DNA of 64,000 nucleotides from Acanthosoma haemorrhoidale (GCA_930367205.1 OV884011.1:104337139-104401138); one strand, 5' to 3'. Shown: positions 28,801 to 43,800, counted from the first letter of the stretch. The notes: a model not told the origin generated them from the sequence alone. Numbers and translations: made by a program.

Positions 28801-31800
28801 TTTCCAAACAATAAGTGAGACTTGTTGGCCTGCCAGCAGCAACCAAGTGCAGTAGTTGTGAATAGTGTCTGCGAAATTCACAAGCAGTTATAATTGTAGT
28901 GTGACTAACCCATCTCAATTTCTTCAACTCATGGAGAGTTCACCAATAACCAACTGTTAGTCTTTTAGTGCTTGTTTGCATTTAATCTCTCATTTAACCA
29001 TTAAGACTTGAATTTATTTAACCTTGAGGCCAATTCTTGTATACGTGCATAATACCTTTCTCATCAGTGCAACAAGTGATTCTGTAAACTTTTATTTTAA
29101 TTTAAATGCTCATTCAAACAGTAAGGGCATCAATTTTTTTAGCCTTGGGGCGAATATTTCATGCTTGTGTATAATGTCTCTCTCATTAATGCAGCAAGTA
29201 ATTCTGTAAAGCTTTATTTTAATTGAAGTACTCATTGAAACCTTAAGGACTAGAATTGTTTAGCCTTCAGTTCATTTTTACGTTGGCAATTGATTTGTTA
29301 TATGTGTATCTCACCAAATAAAGTAAATATACGTAATATAGTTCAATCATAGGATTAAAGACTATGTAAAAATGTATTTATTAAAATAAATTAATTTTTC
29401 CTTTTTGGCGCATGGATAATGTTATATGTGTAACTCGGCACATAATTAATAATTTATAATAGAATAGAAATTAGATAATTAAATCGACTGTAGCTTATAA
29501 GTGTCAGCGATCGGTAAAAGGAGTTTATCAGATGAGTAATAAAGGCTCTTTTTACCCGGGGTTGAAAACAGGTCAAAACAGAGGGCTTGGAGTAAGTGAA
29601 TTAATACTGTTTGAAGAAGCATTGGTTTTATATTCAGCAGGACAGGATGATGCATTATAAAACCCCTTTTTGGTACCAGAGAGTGCAGATTATAAAAACA
29701 CCTTTCGTTACACCGGATCGAACCTCTGATGAAAGCACTTAGAAAACAGGTGTGAAAAAGAAACTTCCGTTCAAAAACCCGTCCCCATGCCCATAAAAAC
29801 CCGTCTGTACAAGTGAACAACCCGAAGTACAACTGAACACAGGTCAGTTCTAGGAGTGATCAAGGAAAAGAGAGGTCAGTTTTTGGGAAGGAGGAAGACA
29901 GAAGAAATGGATTGGAGAGTGGAGTAGAGGGGATATGGGCTAGGGACAGCTGGGGTCAATATATCTTCTTTCAATGAAGGCAAACATGTATTGTAATAAA
30001 CAATGTGTATTAATATTTTATTTATAATTGTAATATAATCATCTATCATTTCATTCATTCTATTTTATTTCACTTAATTTTTCTGTCATATAAATATAAA
30101 TGGCTGGTGAAAGACATGTCTCAGTTTTAACATTAATATAATATAATAAAATAAATTGAAAGTAGTAGTAAAGATGGATTACAAAAAATAAAATAAAATT
30201 ACTTTTCTTAAATATTCATTGACACAGTTTGATATTGTTCTAATATACTAATGGGTATTGTTTGGCTCTTGAATAGGTATCTTTGGCTGTGATCTCGAAA
30301 GTGTAGTAAATAGAGAAAGTATTGCTTCAGAAATAATGAAAGGGGATGCTGTTAATATACCAACCATCATCAGGCGCTGTGTAGAAGAGGTGGAACGGCG
30401 GGGACTAGACATCATTGGTAAGTTTCAAGACATCATTAATAACAAATTATTTAATTTTTGAGTAACAAATATTGTAACATTTCTTTCTGCTATTTTGGTT
30501 TAATTGTTTTTTTTGTAGGCCTTTATAGGCTATGTGGTTCAGCAACAAAGAAAAGGATTTTGCGGGAGGCTTTTGAACGGAGTGCTCGAACAGTCGATCT
30601 CTCATCTGAAAACGTTCCTGATATTAATGTTATTACAGGTAATAAGAGTTCTTGCCAAAATTATGCATAGTAATATTTTATCTCCTCACATAATGTACTA
30701 AGTAATTTGTAATTTGAGATACATAAAGAATTGCAATAGAGAAGGATTCAAATTGGTAAGGTAATCTGCTGAACCCAATCTGATGCACAAGGGGGTTAAA
30801 AAAAAACAAACTGGTACTTGAACTGGATTCCACCTCAATTTGTTTTCCTTGCTTCAAAAAAATCATGAATATTGATTTTTTATCTGAAAATTATTCCATT
30901 TATTTTTTCAAAATTATTTTTTTTGATGTTACTCAAGGGCTAAATTTGTAAACAAATATATAAGATAGACCCTACTTTAATACAGGTATGGGTAAATCAC
31001 CTTTTGTCTATTTCGGTGGTTATTAATATTTTTTCAGGTTCGGTTTGGCAAAAACATGGTCAAACTTTCGCAGGTTCTGAAAACTTAAGCCTCCTCACCC
31101 CTAATGGTTACACCACCCCTTCCACCATGCTATCAATTTATTATATATAACCACCATTTTATGTATATTGTTGGGATATTTTAATGTTATGACTTTTGAT
31201 TGTGCTTTTGAAATAAACTCGGAATTAGCGAGCGTTGAAGAACGTAATAACGATCCGTGGTTCATGCCTATGAAAGTATGAACGTTGTTATTGCCGTTAT
31301 ATTAACTATTAATATTTATAATAAAAATAATATCAATAATTATATAATATAATTATAAACCTTTTATTTTATAAATTACGTAAATTAAGCAAAGTATAAA
31401 TATCCGAAACAACTGGCATTGAATAACCAGTTGAAAGATCAATAAGGCAGCGGAGAGATGCAAGATATAGGAATACCGAGAAGCAAGAGACTCTATTCAT
31501 CTTGGAACCGGCAGATGACGAGGCAGGACCAGGAGGCATGCAAGCCCAGGTAGCAACCCACGCTAAGGCCTCGTGGTGCATCAGAGATGCGTTCCCAGAC
31601 TTGCATCCGGCCATGAGACTAGACCAGACTCTTTCACTGACGCATCAAGAACAAGACGCTAATCCGAATATAACAAAGAAGAAAACCACCGAAGATAGCA
31701 ACACAAAGAAACACTGGCCAGTATTAGTATAACTACGTAAATTAAGGTAATTTTAAAGTTAGTTTTAATAATGTTATTTTATTACGTACGTATTTTATTT

Positions 31801-34800
31801 GTATATCAATTGTTAAATCAATGTGTGTAAATAAACCATTATTCCTTTTGCCAGAAGTTTCCTAAATTTTATTAACAGAACCTTGAGATAACGTTAATAT
31901 AAAGATTAGTTAAGGTAAGTTAAGATAAAGATAAGTTAAATATAAAGTTATAAATTATATATAATTAAAATATATATAAATAATAAATATTTGAATAATA
32001 TATAACTACCAACTAAACAATTTATTTTGAGCATCATGCTTGAAATTCAGAGTCAAATTTGTGTAGCTGATTTTCATCATGTGTTGAGATGCTCTGTGAG
32101 TTGAGATTGGTTCTGATTCTAAATGAAGTTCATTTTTGAGGATGCTGATTCACATACATAAGCTTAGTCAAACATGGTGCACAATTTTATTTATGGCTAA
32201 AGCTTTTAGTTCTGCATATTTTTTCTTCACACGCATTTTTGATCCAAAAATAGTCACTCCCAACAGTTTTTCATCCTAACAAACATCCCCCTAGTAATTC
32301 AATTATTGCCAAATGTAGGGCAGCATTAGTGTTGTTAAAAATGTCTTCTGCTTCACTGGTCCGTACACTAATGGCATAACTGATGTCTGCAAATTTTTAT
32401 TTTTTTTCAAAGCTGTAAATATTTCTTGAAATTCAGATTTATGTTTTTCCAAAAAGTCCTTAAACAGGTAGGTATAGCTTTTTTCATGTCCAATTGAGCA
32501 TGGTTGAAATACTCTGTAACAACCTTGTATAAATCCTCTTCTGTAGTAGTTCCTGACCTTGGCGAAATAGTCAATAGTTCTTCAAAAAACTTTTTTGATT
32601 AGTTGGGGGGGGGAGGGTGGTAGAAGTGTTTTGGGGACAATTTACCCATCTAGAGCCACCACAAATTGAGTCTACGATTACCGCCTGGTACACATTGAAC
32701 ACTGAAGCATTACAATTTTCTGTTATTCAAAATTCTGTCGCGGTCTGCCATTTCGTGGACACAGGTCTATCTGTATTTGAATGCTATAATGTCATACAAA
32801 TTATTCTGATTAGTTCTTAGTTTAAATACTTTTACGATTACTAGAAAAATAATTAAATAAGAGTCTGGCCAGTTCTGTTATCATTTAATATTTCTCAAGT
32901 CCCAGCTCAGAAAGTATTTAAGATTTATACTTCTGATTTTTCATCAAGGACATATTAAAGAAGGTAACGTAAAAAGAATTTCAAACATTTTCCAAAAAAG
33001 ATAGCTTTGAGTGTCAACAATAGAAGCCTCCTATTTAATACAGTACAAGCTGGTTTTAATAAATCGTTTTTTATGCTAATTTTTTTAGCTTTTTAAAATT
33101 TATAGAAAAGATTATTTTCACTGACCAAGATGATTTAACAAATAAAATGGAGTATTTTTGGTTAAAAAAATGAGTATTTTTATTTTTTACACCCTATATT
33201 TCATTTGTATTTATTTAAAAAAATACAATTTATTTCATAATTAATGTAAAAAAATAAACTCTTAAATAATAATAAACAAATAGTTTGGATACTAATCTTT
33301 AGTTTACCTTTTTCAGGATATATAATCTGCAGTTTGATTTCAAAATTTTGCTCCTTTTTTCTACTGATAAAAATTTAAAACAAATCCATTATTTTTCCTG
33401 TGACTTATATCTGTCCACAGGCTGCAATTCATTTTACTATAAATTATATTAAAATTGTTGTGAAACTGATATTTATACTATTGTCAATAGTTTTTCTAAA
33501 CTGTTCTCTCTAATACAGTTTATGTTTATTTTACTTTTTAGGGGTACTCAAAGATTATTTGCGAGAACTTCCAGACCCTCTCGTTACCAAGGGCTTATAC
33601 CAGATGCTTGGGGATGCCGTTTCAGTATTCCTCCCATCTGATCCTCAGGGAAATGCAAGTCTTATCTTCTCTGTTTTGGACTGTCTACCTCATACCAATA
33701 GGGTAATGGTGTTTGTTTTGATTGTTTTTGATTTCTGCTTTAGTATGTTCAATTAGTACAGCTGCAAATGTGAACTTGTTTGGGAGAAATGCTCAATTAT
33801 TGAATTAATTTCTTTATGTTTGTTTTATAACAGTGTTCATTTGTGTATTTGATGAACCATCTGTCGTTGGTCGCTTCCCAGCAAGAAAGAAACAAAATGT
33901 CATCGCAGGCGCTTGCTGTCTGCTTTGCACCAGTCTTGGTTCTTCATTCAGAGGCGGAGGGCAAACCCCTCGATTTCCACGGTCCTATTGCAGTCATCAA
34001 GTACCTCCTAGACATTTGGCCACATTCTTCAGGTAATGTAAGCTGTTGTTATAATTATTAACTAATAATTTAAGTATCATTTACTTAGCATAGTTTGATT
34101 AATAGTATTCTACATCATAAATTACTCATATTATTCTTCTTTATTTCCTCTCGGATTGATCATGTACAGGATACCATGAGATAATTTTCTTTTATAATGC
34201 AAACTCATTGTGTTAAATTCTAAGATGAACAAGGTCCATTAATTACGAGAGTGTGAGCAATAAGTTAAAAAAAAAAAATCAACGTGAGGGATTTGCTTGA
34301 GACTATACACACAGACTTAGAATATAATATCTCCTTATTTTTCATAAAATAATCTTCCATCGATAAAGGTAGTGTAAATTTGTTTAGTCTTTTCTTGGCC
34401 TCTGCAACTATTGTGTAGGTTTCTTAGGAGTCTATTTGAAAAACATTACCTTTGTTCTTGTTTTTTTGTAAGCTTACAATTAGCAGCAAAGAACTTTTTT
34501 GAATTTTGCTCCTGCCTTATAATTTATAAAAGATACACCATTATGAATGATTATGTAGAAATTGAATCACTTATGTAAAATTATTGAAGAAGATAGTGGT
34601 GGTGATAGAATATGTAACTGATATATACTGAAAAAAATACTATGCAAGACAGGTTTTTTGCTATTTTTGAAGTAGCGCATGGATCTAAAGCAGCAGAGTG
34701 GAAGAAAACAACAGTCCTAGAATTGGTGGTTTTTTTTTGACATTATTTTGGAATTAAGTAATTAATTGTAACTGTGATTAATTGTAAACCTACAATTTTT

Positions 34801-37800
34801 AGTCATTAAAAACGGGTTACAATTTTTGTCAGTTATTTCATGTATGAACGACACTATAAATCAACACAAGATAGTAATGAATATGACCAATCGGCCAAAT
34901 TTGAGCCTGTTATTATATTGCACATACTAATAATAAATTCAAGTTCTGTTACAAAAGGTCTTGCCCGTGTTATATTACTTGAACTGCTGAATATGGGCAA
35001 TTATTTCATGAAGGTTTATTATATAATAGCTGGCAATTTTTTACAAATGTCTAGCAGGATATCGGTTTGAGAAACTGATATTTTTGACTGGTATACTAAT
35101 AATACTAGAATGTTATGCCAGTAATGTAATATTTTCTTAACGTATCACTTGGTTTGTAGTATTTAAACCTCTTGATGATCTGAATCATGGGATTTTTTGT
35201 ATTTAGATAGTCATTTTGTTATAAATAATTGGAAAATTAAAATGTTTATAGCTTTTTTTTTTTATAGCTTTTTACTGCCTATTATCTGAACTATGGCCAA
35301 ATGATGATTCTCCTTAATCAAAAATACGGTATATAAATGGAAACCTAATACATCTTTATAATTTCTTTACTGTAAATCCAGTTTTATGTTCTCTCTTAAG
35401 GGCATGAAAGGTGAGATATCATATCTGGAGGTGCCACCCACTTCTCTTTATGGAAGTGAAATAAATTTATTGTCCATCTAGGTACTTGAAGGTTCTGTCA
35501 TAAACTTGTTAAGTTGATCACTATACCATGAGAGAGTCCCTTAATTAAAAAAAATATAAAGTAATTCAGCTGCAGCCTATGTCCCTATACATGCTATTTG
35601 TTACTTTCTTTGGGGTTTTTATGTAGAAAACATTACCCAAATATTGCTCCATACTTTCAAAGCAAACTGCTAAACTGTAAATTTGCAAAACCTACAACAA
35701 TCGCCATATTACTTTCTAACAGCAGGTTATAAATAGATAATATTCACCTGACAACTGTCTTACTGGTTTTAATAATACCTATTGGTCTCCTAAAATGTTC
35801 TACATTTTAAGTCGTGTGTAATATTGTAATTTTTGTTTGAATTTATATTCACTGATGTTTTTATTGGTTTTGTTTTTATTTTTTGTTTTTCAGCATATGG
35901 GAGATATTACTGGGGTTTTTCGGTAAGTGGGGTACAGTTTGATTAACCGTTGATACCCCTGTGTGTTACCTTGGTTAAGGAAGCATTTTGTCAACCCTGA
36001 ATTAATAATATGTTATAGAATTAGTGTTTATGTATTTATACACACATATTCATACTGGTCTTTTCCCCAATTTTTTTTGTATACTTGAAAACCATTATTT
36101 TAAACAATTGTATTCTATTTTTCCTATTTAGTGTTGATGACCCTTTAATCCATTATTGACATTTTTTAATGTTTTTATCATGTATTAATGAGATATAAAA
36201 ATGTTGAGAAAGTTTCTGCTATGATCTCGCTTATCCTGATCCTTTGATTTTGACATTTATGATTGTATCGTACTAATAATTTCTCCGAAATAAGTTTTTT
36301 ATTTTTGTATTGTTCGATTTTTTTATTTTGTTGTTTGTTTTTATAGCATGTAATTTATTTTGAAACAAAATCACCTTGAAGTACTTTTATATATGTATAT
36401 ATATCTGTAACCATGCATTCAGATGTTGCATAAATCTAATTATGAGTGTTACATCATCATGGATTTATTGAGACCAATTTTATTGGTCGTCAGTAAATGG
36501 GTAAATGGATAAGTATTTGAAATTTATTATTATCTTTTATTTATCAATATCATGTACAATCAGACATTTTTAATGGGTTTTTCAGACTGCTTTTAACCAC
36601 CACTTATGTATTGCAACACTTGAAAATAGCAGCATTTGCTGCCTTGAGCGCTCGTTAATAGAAATATATACTTTTGTGGGAAGACAATTCATTAAACCTA
36701 CAACCAGCAATAATGCCTAGACCAAATTATTAATTTTGGTGCTCTCATTTTTGTCTTTGCTGATTAAGGAAAAAAAAAAATTGAGCTCCAAGCTTAAAGT
36801 TATGCATTTAGCATACTTCAGCCCATCTCCAGCCCGCTTGATCATTCCATCTCTTATTATTTCAAATTAATACTTGCAAATTTTATAAACAGCTTTTAAA
36901 TGGTAAAATAAAATTATGAATTTAATGAAAATACCAGGAAAATATTTTACTGGGAAGCTGCGATATACCTACCTTCTTTGGCTTGATAATGGAAAGAAAT
37001 AGTAATAAATTGAATTATTAGCTTGTGTTGTATATTCCAATTCATGGTAGGAAGGGTGGGCTATTCACAGATTACCACCATTATCTAGCCAAAGTCACAA
37101 AATAAAATCTGCTTTTCCAGTTGAGAATCGAATTGCATTGTTCTTTTATCATTAGCTTATCACTCCAAATGACATGGCCATCTTAACCTCTCTGATAGTA
37201 ATCAATTACGCAGTAAGACCTCGCAGGGTTTAGTTTCCTTGAAAAAATAAAAATAAGTTTTCTGGTTTATTTATTAAAAATCATACACACATCTTTTATT
37301 TAGATTTTGCATTACATGTTGGTTATTTGTTGCTTGCAGTATTATTATATTTAACCTGGACGATAGCCACTGTGATACTGTTTGTATTATATGTATCATG
37401 CTTAGCGAATAGTGTTGTTAATGTTTGTTACATTTAGTATTATTCAACAAAATGTATTTAAATTTGAGCTTCTTTGTCCGTAAGCTTTGTTTTTGAATGT
37501 GATAATTATTGTAAAGTATACTAAATTACTATTGACAAGTGACGTGCATGAGAATGCAGTAACTGCTTATCTTCATATATTTTAAACAAGTCTCTCATTA
37601 GCACTTGAATTTTGATAATAATTCATTAACACTTAAGTGGGGAGGGGAATGATATATATGTGACTACCTTCCAGCAGTTATTGGTGGGGTTCAGATGTTA
37701 ATATATTTTTCTTGGCTCATTTTAACAATTAAATAGTTCCATAGCTAATTCAACTAGAGGATTTTTATAATTTATGTTCAGACAATTTTTAGAACACAGT

Positions 37801-40800
37801 TACACCCAGGATCAAACAGTCTCCCTAGCCTAATGGTCATCAGCATGTTGACTTTCGATATTTGAAACCCGGATTAGTTTGCCGACATGCCTAAGGATTA
37901 TTTATTTGGGGGATGGGTCTGGTAGGGATTGTCTCAGCCTTGTGACGATAAAAAAGTAGATTTTTGACTAAAAATATTACAATGCACTTAATAAAACGGA
38001 ATTTAAGGTTAAGAGAGGTAGGCATTATCAGCATTTCTCAGCCCCCCCCCCCCCTACCGACTATAGTAACAACCTTTGGTCTGCCCGACTTCTTCATGAG
38101 ATGTTGAGCCCTGGATTTATTTACTTATTTAGACTGTACTAGCATTGGAAAACTACAAAAAATACACCTATCATGTTATGGATGTACTCTCATCTCGCTC
38201 TCTTTATCTTCTTCAGTTAATTATTTAATTTTCTCAGCTCCAAACTGAGAAAGCCGTTTTCATAAAATATGAAACTAGTTTCATGAAACAATTCCATTCA
38301 AGTATAAGGCGCACTATGAATTTCATGAAACTACTAAAGTTTATGAAAATTGTCAGAATGGTTTCAGGAAATGAAATTTTTTTGATTTCATGTAACTTGT
38401 GCCTGCCTGTAAAGGGTAAAGAATATTTATTTGCTTTGTAGCGATTTCCCATAAACATGAGTTGGCCATCAATTGTTAAATACCATTTTATAAAAGGAGA
38501 ACATAAATTAATTTTTTTTATAATATATTCCTTTATCTAAGCTAACAAAGGACAATTTGATGAATATGTCAATAACATACTAAAGCATTCAATTTATAAC
38601 AAATATAATTAGTATGATTAGTAAATAGGCAAGTTTTGTCATTCTGATTGACAGATTTATACTATGCTCCATCTAAGCTAATCAATAATCTGGCCAACTA
38701 AATAATAAACATACAATACTAATTGTGACCAATAAAAATATAATCTTTAACTTCATCACTAACATCTGCTACACACATTATTAGTTGTAGTATATAATTT
38801 CTTATTAAATTTAAATAATTATTGCTTAAAAAATAAAAATAGTTACATTGCAGGGATTCGAATCCAGGGCCTTCAAACTATAATCAGAAGTTATCATATT
38901 TGATTCTCAGTTGTGGCTCTATTTTTTTTTTTTTAAAGCAATTATTGAAATATTTTCCTATCCTATTGATTAGGTTTGAATATTTAAAGTATTCATTCAT
39001 TATATGTAATATGGATTTTAGTGGACCATAATTATGAAAAATTATTAAAATAACAATAAATATTGTATTCTCACCCACTGCTTGACCTATAGAGGCAAAG
39101 ACGTTTCGCAAGGAAGTTCTAATTGCCGATCCTGTGGTGCTAAACATAATAGTAAAAAAAAAATTAATAATTTCAATAATTAATCAGTTACTTGGTAAAA
39201 ACATGAATATTTCCTGTCATGCTGTATAGGTTATTATAGGTCTTGATTATGTAGTATCTATATCTATTGTATAACGAAATTGAGTCTGTTCCTATACTTC
39301 TAAGCCCCTTAATAATGAACAGAAATTATCTGAATATTGCAGAGGTAACTCTTAAAATCCAATATAGTTCAAGTTCATATTTCAGCCAGATCAGGTCATG
39401 CGACCCTAAAAGCATCTTTTTTGTTACTTTTAGATTCAGTGCCATGTATTTATAGTTTAAATCGACTGTAAGAGTTCCTGCTGTTTTTATCTTTCTATTT
39501 CGTGAATAAAACAATTTTTAATACTTTGTGTCTATTTATTACTAAAGATACTTATACTAGACAATAAGTTCATGACCTGGGAACTATTTCAGACACTATA
39601 CCCAAATTATAGGCATGAACTTTCACCTTGTTACGTAGTATTTAGGACTGTAGTGAATTATCACGAAATGTTGTTGAAACTGTTCTTATGTGTTCACAGT
39701 TTTCTTTTATAGCTCTTGTTTGGTCAAGGGTCGTGAAATTTTTCATATCACCTAATTCCCTAATGATACAAAAAATAATTAAGAACAATTAAATAATTTG
39801 TAAAAAAAAATCATATCCTGTTGAGTAGAGGATATCAAAGTAATATAAGGTATGGGATATCTGTATATATGTATAAGGTATGGATTCTTTTAGTTATCTG
39901 ATTATTCTTTGAAGGCTATGGGTTTGAATCTTTGTCACCATTTTTACTTGTTAAGTAATATTTTTTTAAATTTATACCATTGAGAATACATATTACAACT
40001 AATATTTTGTTATGTTTTTAGTAATATGTATTTTTTCACTACCAAGTAATTGTTTAGTAGATGATAGTGTTGAAGTAAGTGATTATATTTTTACTTTCCT
40101 AATTAATAACATGTAACGGTTCTTTATGTTCCAGTGGATTATAATAACTAATATTTTTTAGAATCCTCATCGGATGATAACTTCTTTCAAAATGACTATC
40201 TATGTTTTCCTATGTGCACAAATTCATATAAGAATAGTTGAACATAATTCGTTTCATAAAACCAGTTTTTTCTGTGTACCTTAGTTGTAATAAAGGTGAC
40301 AAATTTTCAGTGGAGAGCAAAGCATGCCTTAATTTTGTAGAAGTTTCTTCAATGAAGTCTGTCTTGTTTGTTGTGTAGTTTCTAGTGATTTAAAAAAATT
40401 CATATAAATTTTTTATGGTTTCAAAATTGTTTATTTTTTTATAAATTGGCCAAAGTTGTTTTTTCACTCAGAATCGGAAACGTCCCAGCAGTGAAGAATG
40501 ACTGACTTTTAAGATTTCTACGGATTAGAAAAAGAGGAAAGTTCATATATTTTCGACTCGGCAAAGTTAAGGCGGAACACTGTAAGTGTTAATTCATCAT
40601 TTCAAGTCAAAATCTTCCAGACGAGTGAGTTCTTAGCTGATGACTGCTTTAAAATAGATTTCACAGATTTTTTTTTATTTCGCTTTGTCCTTAAAAATTT
40701 ATTTTTCATTAGAAATGATTCAAAGACTTCGTAATGTATGTTATAATTGATTCACGATGGCATATTTAGATAGCTATTATACAAAAGAGAAGTGTAGTAT

Positions 40801-43800
40801 TCTTAGCAGCAATTAATCATTCTATTTCTTTTGCCGATTTTTTTTTATTTCAATAAAAAAAAAACTAATATTTTATAACATTAAGTAACTAATTATACAT
40901 AAGTTATGAACAAATAAAAATATTACTATATATTTTTTACTAAAATAGTAATAATTTAATAGCATAATTAATTATTGTAAACTTTGGAAATATTATGTGT
41001 CTCGTGTTCTGAAACGTTTTTCAGATGTACATATTTGTTGTTGATGATTTTTATTATATTTCATGATTAAAAAGTTAATTTTTATCATTAAAATAATATA
41101 AAATTAATTAGGTAGATACATCCATAATTTATTTTTGCATGCTTAGTGGACCGAATAATACAAGTAATATTGAAAAAAGGTCACAAATATGTGATAAAAG
41201 CAAATTTTATTTATTTAAAAATTAATCTGAATTGTTAGCATTCTATAGATACTTACTAAATTATGCATGAGGGAGTTAATTTTTTAACTTTTAATTTTTT
41301 TTTTTTTTTTTATTTTATCTTCAAAATAAACCAAAGGAGGATTCTAAGTGTGCAATAACATTTTATAAGCCTAAATTTATTGATATATATGAAACAATGT
41401 TATTGCTATAGTGTTTCAAACAGACAGGGATTGGAAATGATTTGCATGAAATTGTAATTTTGGGAAAATATTTATCATTTACACCAATAAGAAATATTAT
41501 AGCAAGTTCCTGCTATTATAAGTAATTAATAAAAGTAAAATAAGATCCTAAAATTTATTTAACAATGAAATCAACATTTTTTAAAGGGTTCAAGAAAACC
41601 AAAAACAGAACAACTACAGACTCTAAAAGTGAAAAAAAGATATTGAAAAAGAGACAAGAGAGAAAAAGAGAAAACTCTAGTCTGAAAATAGGGAAGGTTA
41701 TATGGATTACTAGCTTGGACAGGCCTACAAACATGAGTTTCACAATCTGACTAATAGGAACCCAATGTAAATAGGAATTATTACAAGGTAAAAAAGAGCA
41801 TGAAAGGTCACTGGGCTGTATAAAAATAAAGAATGAATAAAATTAAAGAATAATAATAATGATGAATTATGAATTGTTAAATTGGAGGAGGATAAGTAAC
41901 TGGTAAACTCTACATTTAAAGATTGGGAGAATCGATAAACAACGAATATTAATGGGGATAGAATGCCAAACATTTGCAGTACGGATAAGAAACAAGTATT
42001 CAAAGGAAGCCAATTTGTGAGAAAGGGGACAATTCAGGAGAGTGGGATCTAGTATTATGAAATTGGATAGCTGTTTTGAATTGGAGGTAAGGAGCCTTTT
42101 TTTTGGTCATGATAGTACTGAAGAGGAGGGATCCAAGGAAGTATTGGCGACAGGCCTAAGGGTGCAGCCATCCCAACTTCGAGTAGTGCTGCAAAATGTG
42201 ACAGTCTCTGGGGAACCCAAGTATAAATATAAAGAAACAATTCATCAGCCTCTTTAAATTATGACTAGTGTCCTCTCAATAAATAGTATAGGTAAATTTC
42301 TCTTTCGGGAAACGGAATCTTGATAAATAAACAAAACCAATTTTTGTCTAGTTTGTTTTTTGTAACACTTAAATTGTCGACAATTTCAAAAATATAAGAA
42401 GTTTCAAAGATGTTGCTTACCGTGCCTCTCAATGGAAGAAGGCATGTGGAAGATCTAACTTTAATTGGAACTGTATGTGTGCTGTGAAGATTGGTGCAGG
42501 CTTTTGTAGTGATGCACAAAATAAGTAAGAATTAAGGACACATGGTGTTCGAACATGTTTTGTGGGTAGGAGAATATGACTGGCTATATGGAATATGACC
42601 ATAAGTGGATTACTTTGATTCTAAATTGAGAAAAAAGATTTTATTTTGTTGCAGGCACATATTCAGAATTTTTTTTTTTTTTAAGCATGTCAACTACAAG
42701 GGTCATTATTGTTGATAATCCATACTAGTTTGGTTTTCATTAGCAATTTTTGTAATTATTTTAACTTTCATTATTATTTTACAGTACTTGGAATGAAATC
42801 AAATTCAGGATTCTAGTTAGAAAAAGCAGGAAATTATTGATTAGGTTTAAAAGTATAGTATAAAAAACTAATTTTGTTGAATCAATGTATGAACTGAATG
42901 CTATAGAATATTATTACTGATTTCTTTAACTAGTGCTTTCACTCTTTTTTGGAATGTGTTTTTAGCTTGTATGGAATAGCAATAATCTACGATTTTTGAA
43001 AAGTCATGTTATGATTTGTATTTGTATTGTTCAGAGAAATTAACTGCTTCATAATATGAAGGATCTGTGTTAAATTGGGTTATTTTTAAATTTTGATTCA
43101 TAATATTACCATTGCCAGTGGAACCAGATAGATAACTAACAATCCTTGAACAGTGGTAGATTAAGACATTTAAACAATGTTTTTTTCATTATAACTAATC
43201 ATTAATTCTGCGAGAAATGTGATTAACGGAATATTTTTTGTGGATAGTTTTTGCACTATTTTTTAATTAATTTTTTTCAGACCTTGCTTTCTAGTTTAGA
43301 AGGATTAGTTTTGACATTGAAAATGCATGGTGCTAGATGCTCGATGGTATGTCTATGTTACCTAGACATTACAAATAATGGATTTTAATTGTACTGACTA
43401 AGTGACAATTATGGAGAACTAATTCACTGTTTCAATTATATTAATAAAACTGGTTTTAATTGAGGGGCTTGCTCAAAAAATTTGTAGCCCTAATGCCAGT
43501 ATGATTTATTTTGGAAATTAATTAAGGTTATTAAACATACATATATGTAAGTTATTTTATGAAATGCTAATGCTATTGCTAAAGTAAAAATAAAATTTCT
43601 GATTGTAGGTAGCTTTTTAAATCTAATTTTATGTTCTTTGGGCTGTCCATGCACTTACACTTTATCTGTTAAAAAAAAAATCTAAAATCAGTTTAATGTT
43701 TCTCATGAGGTTTGTCAGCTCTCCGTGTTATTACAACCATCTTTATTTTGACCTTCCCATTATTTTTCCTATGAGGAACTAATTCTATCTATTTCCTGAT

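Noticed and set aside
29479..29832. 117-codon minus-strand open reading in an intron
   Set aside because: No recognisable protein family or splice structure; probably a chance frame in a GC-richer repeat-like block.
31169..31877. A confident solo LTR call
   Set aside because: The ends are TG...CA and TATA and AATAAA motifs are present, but no target-site duplication flanks it, so it is kept only as a low-confidence feature.
40491..40513. A 23-nt mini-intron (gtgaag...taag) joining ESETSQQ to the DFYGLEK reading
   Set aside because: Far too short for spliceosomal removal; competing acceptors explain the arrangement better.
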